From: Stramenopiles sp. TOSAG23-2
Taxonomy: Eukaryota > Sar
Length of the DNA stretch: 14,366 nucleotides
Reading direction: 5' to 3'
NCBI GenBank assembly: GCA_900128395.1
Contig: LT649736.1
Coordinates: forward strand, 589 to 14,954
Shown here: positions 8,762 to 14,366 of the stretch, one piece after another
Position numbering within the stretch: the stretch's first letter is position 1
How the letters are laid out: each line of letters begins with the position of its first letter
Translations under genes and position numbers: made by a program
The notes under the pieces: model-generated
What the model saw: only the letters and a program-made list of their open reading frames with translations
The model's database searches: none
What the model was told of the DNA's origin: nothing

Positions 8762-8847
8762 TCCAATTCAACAAGAGATCATTGCACTTTTACGTTCAAA
8801 AGGTGGAAAAGCAAATTGTTATGATGAAAATGGTAGAGATGTAGGAA
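8672..8847 (+). repeat. 88-nt tandem duplication across the 3' end of ankyrin gene A
   Basis: AGTCCAATTCAACAAGAGAT begins at 8672 and again at 8760. About 66 nt are identical between the copies, through AAAGCAAAT; the remainder diverges. Because 88 is not a multiple of three, the second copy is read in another frame and the join itself creates the TAG stop. The divergence of the first copy's end suggests recombination with another family member, not simple slippage. Confidence 0.92.
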
Positions 8848-8873
8848 GAGGCAATGGTGATTTAAATCATTAA
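8760..8873 (+). pseudogene. Out-of-frame remnant of the ankyrin-family C-terminal tail
   Basis: Read from 8760, this second copy encodes 37 residues beginning SPIQQEIIALLRSKGGKAN and ending GRGNGDLNH before TAA at 8871-8873. It matches the tail recoverable in paralog B (SKGGKANYYDENGR) better than gene A's own end does. It has no start codon of its own and is not reached by gene A, so it is a stranded piece of the ancestral 3' end. Confidence 0.8.
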
Positions 8874-9218
8874 AAAAGGAGAGGAGAGATTGGGAAAAGG
8901 GGAAAAGATTAAAACACATATAATTAAAAACATAAATATCAGCAGTATGTATCTTTTCAAAATTATAACATTTCAGAGTGTAATTAAGTTCTCCTCTCTT
9001 TACAACAAGAAATGTGTTTTGACTCTGCCTGGTCTGATTAAAATGGTCTTCGTGTTGGTCTTTTTCAAATTAATAGAAAAGTGTTGGTCTTTTTTATTAA
9101 ATACATCATTATATATATATAGTAATAACATAATGAGTGACAAAAAAATATAAACATATATATACAAATATAAAAGAACATATTGAATATATATACATAT
9201 ATTATATTACATTACATC
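8874..9218 (+). other. Spacer between the two ankyrin paralogs
   Basis: 345 nt with no supported gene. Its first nucleotides (AAAAAAGGAGAGGAGAG) follow a short TTTAAATCATTAAAAAA stretch that is shared with the region after paralog B, so the duplicated unit includes some 3' flank. A TTG-initiated frame at 8890-9153 encodes only a generic Lys/Ile/Phe-rich string. The last 100 nt are AT-rich leader for paralog B. Confidence 0.6.
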
Positions 9219-10124
9219 ATGGCATCAACAATTACTAATACAACACAAGCAAAACGACTAAAGCAATCAACGGTGAATGCATTACAACAAGAACCGGAAC
9301 GGGAAATTACAATTGGTATATTAGTTTTACCAGCTGGAATAGAATCTGCTTGCGGGATCTTGTTAAATATATTACAATATTTAAATATTAGATCATTATG
9401 TAATGTGAAACGATCTTCTTTGATACAACAATGTAGGAAAGCATTTGGATCAGATGATTTTGAACGTGTACGTGATATAGCATTGAGTCTTAGTTATGAA
9501 GGTAGAAGAAGTATAAATGAGTTGATACTTTCACACCCAGCGAGAAGACTTTATTTATTAATTGAAAGATATAAAAGGGAGTTTCCACGTGGTACGAGGC
9601 GCAGAGATGCAATACCAACACCTATCGTATGTGCATGTGAACGCGGACGTATGGATGATGTCGAATTATTTATGAATCTTCATCCTTATCACAAGTATAT
9701 TACTAATCGTGATGTGAATGGCTACAGAGATGATATGACATTGAAAGATATGGTGAGTCAAGTCGGTAAAGATAGTGAAGGTGTTGAATGTACACCTTTA
9801 ATGGTAGCTGCATGGGGCGAACATTTCCAAGTAGTTAAATATTTAATTGAACAATGTGAAGCTGATCCTAATATTGCAAATAGTGGTGGATGGAATGCAT
9901 TACATTATGCAGCATGGAATAACAGTACGAATACTGAGTTGATTCAATTGTTATTAACTCATATGTCTCTTAATAGTATTAATAAGAAGACCAGGACGGG
10001 ATTTACTCCCCTGGACTATGCATATGCTAATAATCGTAGTCCAATTCGCCAAGAGATCATTGCACTTTTTTACGTTCAAAAGGTGGAAAAGCAAATTATT
10101 ATGATGAAAATGGTAGATATGTAG
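9219..10124 (+). CDS. Ankyrin-repeat protein with F-box-like N-terminal region, paralog B (frameshifted tail)
   Basis: The start is the ATG at 9219 (MASTITN), matching paralog A; an in-frame TTG at 9183 would only add an unlikely leader. The product is 301 residues. Residues 30-124 are the same helical F-box-like region as in A. Compared with A it carries a small basic insertion (GTRRRDAIPTP, about 125-135) before the first ankyrin unit. The ankyrin units follow, including TPLMVAAWGEHFQVVKYLIE and WNALHYAAWN. Near residue 283 the T-run at 10066-10071 has six T where A has four, so the last 18 residues (from FYVQKV) are read in a shifted frame. In the unshifted frame the sequence would continue SKGGKANYYDENGRYVG and stop at TAA 10127-10129. 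Either this copy has a new tail, is decaying, or has a sequencing error in the T-run. Confidence 0.82.
   Translation: MASTITNTTQAKRLKQSTVNALQQEPEREITIGILVLPAGIESACGILLNILQYLNIRSLCNVKRSSLIQQCRKAFGSDDFERVRDIALSLSYEGRRSINELILSHPARRLYLLIERYKREFPRGTRRRDAIPTPIVCACERGRMDDVELFMNLHPYHKYITNRDVNGYRDDMTLKDMVSQVGKDSEGVECTPLMVAAWGEHFQVVKYLIEQCEADPNIANSGGWNALHYAAWNNSTNTELIQLLLTHMSLNSINKKTRTGFTPLDYAYANNRSPIRQEIIALFYVQKVEKQIIMMKMVDM
10066..10071 (+). other. T6 homopolymer with +2 frameshift in ankyrin paralog B
   Basis: Paralog A has GCACTTTTACG (8697-8706) and its duplicated copy has the same four T; paralog B has GCACTTTTTTACG. The two extra T shift B into the frame that ends at 10124. Homology of the DNA continues on both sides of the run, which makes the indel clear. 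Confidence 0.88.
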
Positions 10125-10793
10125 GCTAAGGAGATGGCAATGGTGATATTTAAATCATTAAAAAAATTTACGTTAAAAAAAAGTGTTATGATATAAAAAA
10201 ATACTTTTCAACTTTTTTCTTTATATTTATATATGCTACGAGTAGTTGATACGAAGTTCGTACCACCATCTATTTACCTTCATTTTCTGGTAATTCTCTA
10301 GATTTATGGGAATATCAACACACTAGTGTGAGATAGATTATTTCAGTTATTGTATTCTTATTGAAGAGTAGGAAAAGTATCATGAGTAAAATTAAAACAA
10401 TAAATTATGCGTAAATTAAATTATACGAAAAAAATATATTATATATTTTTAGTTTTCTTTTGGTTTGTTTTCCTGTTTGATGCATGGAACATAGCAACAT
10501 TTTAGTTGTATGAGCGAGGGCCACACAACATGTTTTCTTCTTTTCTTTCCTTTTCTTTCACGCACACACCACATCTTAATCTCTCTTCTCGACGTGCATT
10601 ATCATACTACTTATTGACATTTGAAAGTCCATCATATATCCACAAGGATCCAACATGTTAAACAAGATTTTTACAAATTTTGATCATTGCCAGCATTATC
10701 ATAAGGCTATATATATATATATATACAAATGTTAGAGATTCACTTTGTTCACTACGTATATACGAAGATATATATATATATATATACATGTTA
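10125..10793 (+). other. Intergenic spacer between convergent genes
   Basis: No gene supported. The first 35 nt (GGAGATGGCAATGGTGATATTTAAATCATT) are the remainder of the ankyrin family's 3' end and trailer, shared with 8850-8873. The rest is AT-rich trailer for the plus-strand ankyrin gene and the minus-strand MRH gene. Two TA-repeat tracts lie at 10708-10725 and 10769-10786, the second only 7 nt from the MRH stop codon. Confidence 0.6.
10708..10786. repeat. Paired (TA)9 tracts downstream of the MRH gene
   Basis: Two perfect TA runs of 18 nt each, at 10708-10725 and 10769-10786, separated by 43 nt. Each is self-complementary and they can also pair with one another. They would fall in the 3' untranslated region of the minus-strand gene. 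Confidence 0.9.
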
Positions 10794-11636
10794 CTAACTT
10801 ACATTTCCACTATTTTCAACATTGGTATAAACATCATCACCTTTACTTGTACTACCAAAACTATCATAACTAGCTTGTTGTGCTTTGCATGTTATTAACA
10901 TGAAACTAAACATTATACCATCTTTTACTAAACCAAAGATATATGCCCATAATGCACTATTTGGCATTAATTCTTCACTTTTAAAATAAAATTTATTCAA
11001 TAAAATACCAGCTAATAAATAGACGCATACAACAATAATGAAAACAATTAAAAAAATTTCAAAAAACGTTGTTTCACTTTTACAACCTGCATCACATGCG
11101 ATACATGTTGGTATATTAAAATCATATTGGCATGTACCAGCTGGATTTGTTGCTGTAAAAGTAGCTTTTGTATAATCATCTTTTGTAATATGAACATTTG
11201 GATCACAAGTAAATGTTGCAGTAAATGTACGTGGTAAACCTTTAGGGCAATCGGCTGGTGAACCATTTCCCAATTCCAATGTTACTTTATCTTTTGCATT
11301 TGTCCATTTTGCAGTTGAATCCCATTGTGATAATATATAACAACGAGAGGTTACTACTGATGCTTGAGTTTGTGTTGCCATTCCTTGTGTAACTTCATCT
11401 GGATCATCTGGGCATTTTTGTGAGCTAGTGGAACACAAATTTAACGTATATTCATACCCTTTATCATTTGCAGTTAATTGCAACCCTTTTAAAACACCGA
11501 AATCTTTTTTGATCCCAGCAGTTGGTGAGGATGGTTCCGTATCAATCCCACATAACGGTGCAGCTAATACCATTATATTATTTAATAATAATTGGATTGC
11601 CATTATCATTATGCATGATGATATTAGTAATTTCAT
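10794..11636 (-). CDS. MRH-domain (ATG27 / mannose-6-phosphate-receptor-like) type I membrane protein
   Basis: 280 residues. A signal peptide (about 1-26) leads to a Cys-rich lumenal domain (27-185) and one strong membrane span at 190-214. The lumenal part has MRH landmarks: YEYTLNLC (61-68), a W-containing centre (W105, W111), LPRTFTATFTCDP (134-146) and CQYDFNIPTCIAC (169-181), with paired cysteines throughout. MRH proteins bind mannose-type glycans on cargo (mannose-6-phosphate receptors, OS-9, GNPTG) or act in membrane trafficking (ATG27). The arginine of PRTF and tyrosine of CQY, which contact sugar in receptors, are present. The glutamate usually found four residues before that cysteine appears replaced by Pro165, so classic M6P binding is doubtful. 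A second hydrophobic stretch (227-250) may be a membrane-associated helix. The tail has YTNV (270-273), which fits a YxxPhi sorting signal. One sequon is visible, NGS at 124-126. ATG27-like and receptor-like identities cannot be separated here. Confidence 0.78.
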   Translation of the reverse strand: MKLLISSCIMIMAIQLLLNNIMVLAAPLCGIDTEPSSPTAGIKKDFGVLKGLQLTANDKGYEYTLNLCSTSSQKCPDDPDEVTQGMATQTQASVVTSRCYILSQWDSTAKWTNAKDKVTLELGNGSPADCPKGLPRTFTATFTCDPNVHITKDDYTKATFTATNPAGTCQYDFNIPTCIACDAGCKSETTFFEIFLIVFIIVVCVYLLAGILLNKFYFKSEELMPNSALWAYIFGLVKDGIMFSFMLITCKAQQASYDSFGSTSKGDDVYTNVENSGNVS

Positions 11637-12357
11637 TTTTTTTTTCGACTCTTAAAAAATCTTTGTTTCGTTAACTATTTTTTTCGTAGTATGTATATTG
11701 CTATTATGTAAGTATTATTTCTTTCGTTGTTATATATAGCTGTAGATGCTTTTTCTATTCTTTTTGTATTATCTATACTCTCTTCTATTGTCTCTTTGCA
11801 TAGATATATTAATATATATTCAATTTTGTTGTTTGAAATTTTTTTTGGATATTGGATATGGTTAGTAGTAGGGTTTTACGTGGGGTATTCTAATTTCCCA
11901 TTCAAGTATAAATTATGTGTTATTTGAATGGGTAATAGTAATGCTATGTACATCCTAAATGCCCAAATCTATAACCATTTACCTCCTACGATTATTTAAA
12001 CAAGTTAAATTATTATAAGTGCATAAGTGCATAACAACTTCTTGAACTGTGCAACTATATTACTATACTTCACACATTTACTTCTAAAAAAGATTGTTGC
12101 AAGGATAATAGAATTATTGCCTCTCAGGTTAATACATTGTTCTTTTGGAGAGAGTAGAAAATTTCTCATGAGTAAATTTTACGAGCATACTCTGTGGTAA
12201 TATTTTTACACAATCAATGTTAAATTATATTTGAATAATATATATGATATGATAACTTAGATTTTAACCATCTTAAATAATCTCACGAATACTATCATAA
12301 CATAAGAAGAGTGTTTTTGTAAAAATCATAATCACATACGAAGCGAGTTCGTAAATT
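11637..12357 (-). other. Intergenic spacer upstream of the MRH gene
   Basis: No gene supported. It should contain the promoter of the minus-strand MRH gene (to its right) and the 3' trailer of the minus-strand fusion gene. The notable item is a perfect 9-nt inverted repeat at 11897-11932. The remainder is AT-rich without long repeats. Confidence 0.6.
11897..11932. repeat. Inverted repeat CCCATTCAA / TTGAATGGG
   Basis: Arms at 11897-11905 and 11924-11932 are perfectly complementary with an 18-nt loop. It could be a hairpin or a two-site protein-binding element in the MRH gene's upstream region; nothing else in the sequence tells which. Confidence 0.75.
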
Positions 12358-14366
12358 TTATCTACACCAACCTCTATAATTGATAAGAATATCTTTATGC
12401 GTTTCTAAATGAGCATTAAGTAACTCATCTTCATATGTATTCGTGTCATATTCTAAACACCATTTTGTTATACTAGTTACCGTAAAAAATGGACAAGTAC
12501 TGAAACCGTAGCTTGTGTAAAAAAAAGGTACAGCCCACAAAACTTTCTGATACTTTGGTGAAGTTCGTAACCCTACACTGTCATTTATAAAAAAGTAAGT
12601 GCCATCTTTTAACATACGCGTAACGTACTTAGTATGTCGTTGTCGTGGAATACAATCTAATAATCCCGCTTTAAGAAATCGCTCGTCTTGATTTCTTCCT
12701 AAAATTGGTTGGCAAAGCGGTTTCATATCCTTCAATGCTTGGCATTTTACTCTGATCCCAATACCTCCACCCATTACACCATTTTCAGACTGTTTGTGTT
12801 CTTGATAACGCAAAACATCGCTATTGTCATCCATTAGCCAAGACTCTACTTTTTCCATATCTGATTTACTTAAGATACTATCCACATCTCGTGTTATACA
12901 TACATCAATTGTTTGATCTACAAGTGGACGATATCGTTCTACCATAGGATTCAAACCATCACGGCATTGTATCAATTGAATAGGGTGTGTTTTTGATGAC
13001 GTTGCAACTTTTTGTACAAAACTTTTAAGTACGAGATTATCTTGAACCGATTTATCAATATACAATCGCAATTCCCAATCAGGAAACCATTTTTCAGCCG
13101 CTTTCACATTATAACGTAAACCAATAAGATATTCTGGTAATCTTTTCAAGTTGTTCATGTCAGCGTACAAACACCATGCTATAACTTTACGAGGAAATTT
13201 TGTATTAATTTTTGATTCGTCACTATTGGTGCTGATATAGTCGCTAGAAATAACACTTTTACAATTATTAAGTGCATATAACTTTGCAGTAACTTCAATT
13301 CTCAATTGTTTGTGTTCCATATCATTTTTTTTGTTTGAATTTGGTAATTTTTTAATGGTTTGAGGAATTTTATAATTCTGCCTTTTCTCAAAACATTGTA
13401 AAGTCGTATCCTTTTTTATTTTTTTGCTGGTATGAACAATATTACTGTTCTTTTGTTTCCTGGTTGGCATGTTCTTACGTTTACCAGATTCCATCATCGG
13501 CATCTTCCCATTACCATTACCACGGTCACTTTGTCTTCTACCAATATCCATAGTATTATTATTATTACTACTATTACTACTTTTATTATTACTACTACTA
13601 TTATCATTCATCCCACCACGTAAACGTAAAATAAGTTGTATCGTAGATTCTTTTTTTATATTGCATTCTACAACTGTGGATCTATCCTCTACGTCTTTGC
13701 CATTAAAAATTAATCGTTGTGCACTTGGTGGGATACCTTCTTTGTCTTGAATTTTACGCTTTAATTCAAGAATCGTAGTTGTCAATGTAACATCATGTAA
13801 CACAAGGAGTGGGCTACTTATTGGCTTCACAAATATTTGAAATGTATTATGGATGTAAGTATCGATATCCTTTACTTTTGAATAATTAAGTAATAATTTG
13901 TTGCCCACGATCGACTCCAAATACGCAGCTACTTCGGTATGACCTTTCGCTCTTGCCACATCCAACGGAGTACGGCCATTATCACAACATGTGGTCGCAT
14001 TCAATCCCCATTCGATACCGAGCACGACGGAGTCTATCTTGCCATTCCACGCCGCCGCCCATAACATGGTTGCTCCTTTGTTTTCCCCACTTGTTAGTAC
14101 AACGTCGGTGTTCGCGCCGCATGCATATAGCGACTTCATTACATCGAGATGTCCTTTTTGTGTAGCTATGTATAAAGGTGTACATCCATTTTTAATTGCT
14201 TGATTCACATCGATACCTTTTACCTTCAAAAGCATCGATACAATCTCGTTATGGCCTTCCCATGCTGCCATCCATAAAGGCGTTTGTCCATATTTATCTG
14301 CTTGGTTCACATCGATACCTTTTACCTTCAAAAGCGTCGATACAATCTCTGTATGGCCTTTCTCTG
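12358..14366 (-). CDS. Ankyrin-ubiquitin-glycosyltransferase-like fusion protein, N terminus beyond window
   Basis: One uninterrupted frame enters from the right edge and stops at TAA (12358-12360). Residue numbers here count from the TTG-encoded Leu at 14331. Residues 1-142 are ankyrin repeats of about 34 residues, and more repeat sequence continues to the edge. Residues 164-240 are a ubiquitin domain with [31 protein letters not shown] and a full LRLRGG end. Lys6, 27, 29, 33, 48 and 63 equivalents and the Ile44 patch are kept; Lys11 is lost. Next is an Asn/Ser-rich and basic linker (241-380). Residues 381-620 look like a GT-A-type glycosyltransferase: VIAWCLYAD start, WELRLYID, a DxD in TRDVDSILS (480-488), and [10 protein letters not shown] (518-527). 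That domain would use a nucleotide sugar and a metal ion; acceptor unknown. Deubiquitinases cut after LRLRGG, so the chain could be split at 240/241. No transmembrane span or signal is visible. Confidence 0.82.
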   Translation of the reverse strand, partial: EKGHTEIVSTLLKVKGIDVNQADKYGQTPLWMAAWEGHNEIVSMLLKVKGIDVNQAIKNGCTPLYIATQKGHLDVMKSLYACGANTDVVLTSGENKGATMLWAAAWNGKIDSVVLGIEWGLNATTCCDNGRTPLDVARAKGHTEVAAYLESIVGNKLLLNYSKVKDIDTYIHNTFQIFVKPISSPLLVLHDVTLTTTILELKRKIQDKEGIPPSAQRLIFNGKDVEDRSTVVECNIKKESTIQLILRLRGGMNDNSSSNNKSSNSSNNNNTMDIGRRQSDRGNGNGKMPMMESGKRKNMPTRKQKNSNIVHTSKKIKKDTTLQCFEKRQNYKIPQTIKKLPNSNKKNDMEHKQLRIEVTAKLYALNNCKSVISSDYISTNSDESKINTKFPRKVIAWCLYADMNNLKRLPEYLIGLRYNVKAAEKWFPDWELRLYIDKSVQDNLVLKSFVQKVATSSKTHPIQLIQCRDGLNPMVERYRPLVDQTIDVCITRDVDSILSKSDMEKVESWLMDDNSDVLRYQEHKQSENGVMGGGIGIRVKCQALKDMKPLCQPILGRNQDERFLKAGLLDCIPRQRHTKYVTRMLKDGTYFFINDSVGLRTSPKYQKVLWAVPFFYTSYGFSTCPFFTVTSITKWCLEYDTNTYEDELLNAHLETHKDILINYRGWCR
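13612..13842 (-). other. Internal ubiquitin domain ending LRLRGG within the fusion gene
   Basis: 77 residues aligning along their whole length with ubiquitin, one residue longer in the N-terminal third. The GG is followed directly by Met (CAT at 13609-13611 on the plus strand), then an Asn/Ser run. The stretch [10 protein letters not shown] is identical to ubiquitin; the beta1-beta2 hairpin (after FVK) and the region after DVED have diverged. Confidence 0.93.
13905..14366 (-). repeat. Ankyrin-repeat array in the fusion gene, including a 102-nt direct repeat
   Basis: The plus-strand words CACATCGATACCTTTTACCT and following start at 14206 and again at 14308 (102-nt, 34-residue period), with about 50 nt nearly identical. 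They encode [10 protein letters not shown] units. High DNA identity between adjacent repeats indicates recent repeat copying. The last repeats towards the ubiquitin domain are divergent at DNA level and richer in G+C. Confidence 0.88.

Noticed and set aside
8890-9153. 87-residue open frame between the ankyrin paralogs
   Set aside because: Starts with TTG, has no recognisable domain and lies in AT-rich spacer; homology with the neighbouring genes is absent.
9183-9218. Upstream extension of ankyrin paralog B
   Set aside because: It would use TTG and add a Tyr/Ile-rich leader; the ATG at 9219 aligns exactly with the start of paralog A.
10680-10898. 72-residue plus-strand frame rich in Ile and Tyr
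   Set aside because: It translates the TA repeats and then runs antisense through the MRH gene.
13469-13750. Plus-strand frame with poly-Leu
   Set aside because: It is the antisense of the Asn/Ser linker and ubiquitin domain of the fusion gene; the poly-Leu is only the complement of the Asn/Ser codons.

Overview
This is a window of AT-rich eukaryotic nuclear DNA. The evidence is a spliceosomal intron (GTAAG...ACACAG) inside a kinesin motor, secretory-pathway and cytoskeletal families found only in eukaryotes, long AT-rich spacers with (AC)n, (AT)n and poly-Asn tracts, and monocistronic genes on both strands. All three standard stop codons are used. Genes are intron-poor (one clear intron), which suggests a unicellular protist. 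A stramenopile (diatom-like) is possible from the style of the ankyrin families and the Lys/Ser/Gly-rich secreted protein, but I cannot fix the lineage.

Layout. (1) 3-407, +: C-terminal end of a Stealth-family protein resembling the GlcNAc-1-phosphotransferase alpha/beta precursor (GNPTAB), cut by the left edge. (2) 1162-3561, +: an 799-residue secreted polyampholyte with a signal peptide, Gly/Lys/Ser repeats, repeated CCxxC clusters, poly-Asn/Asp tracts and a C-terminal VDEL. (3) 4418-7077, +: a two-exon KIF12-like kinesin of 843 residues. (4) 7862-8761 and 9219-10124, +: tandem paralogous ankyrin-repeat proteins with an almost identical N-terminal F-box-like region. Both have a disrupted 3' end, one by an 88-nt tandem duplication and the other by two extra T in a T-run. 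(5) 10794-11636, -: a type I membrane protein with a mannose-6-phosphate-receptor-homology (MRH/ATG27-like) lumenal domain. (6) 12358-14366, -: an open-ended fusion of ankyrin repeats, a ubiquitin domain ending in LRLRGG, and a glycosyltransferase-like domain, cut by the right edge.

The genes are not an operon. Two themes recur. One is the secretory/lysosomal system: the Stealth phosphotransferase and MRH proteins are related to the enzyme and the receptor of the mannose-6-phosphate route, and the secreted protein also enters this pathway. The other is ankyrin-repeat expansion, with three genes showing duplication, terminal damage and domain shuffling. The most unusual item is the ankyrin-ubiquitin-glycosyltransferase fusion: its internal ubiquitin keeps the diglycine end, so a deubiquitinase could in principle split the product in two. 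The modular secreted protein is the second candidate for something undescribed.
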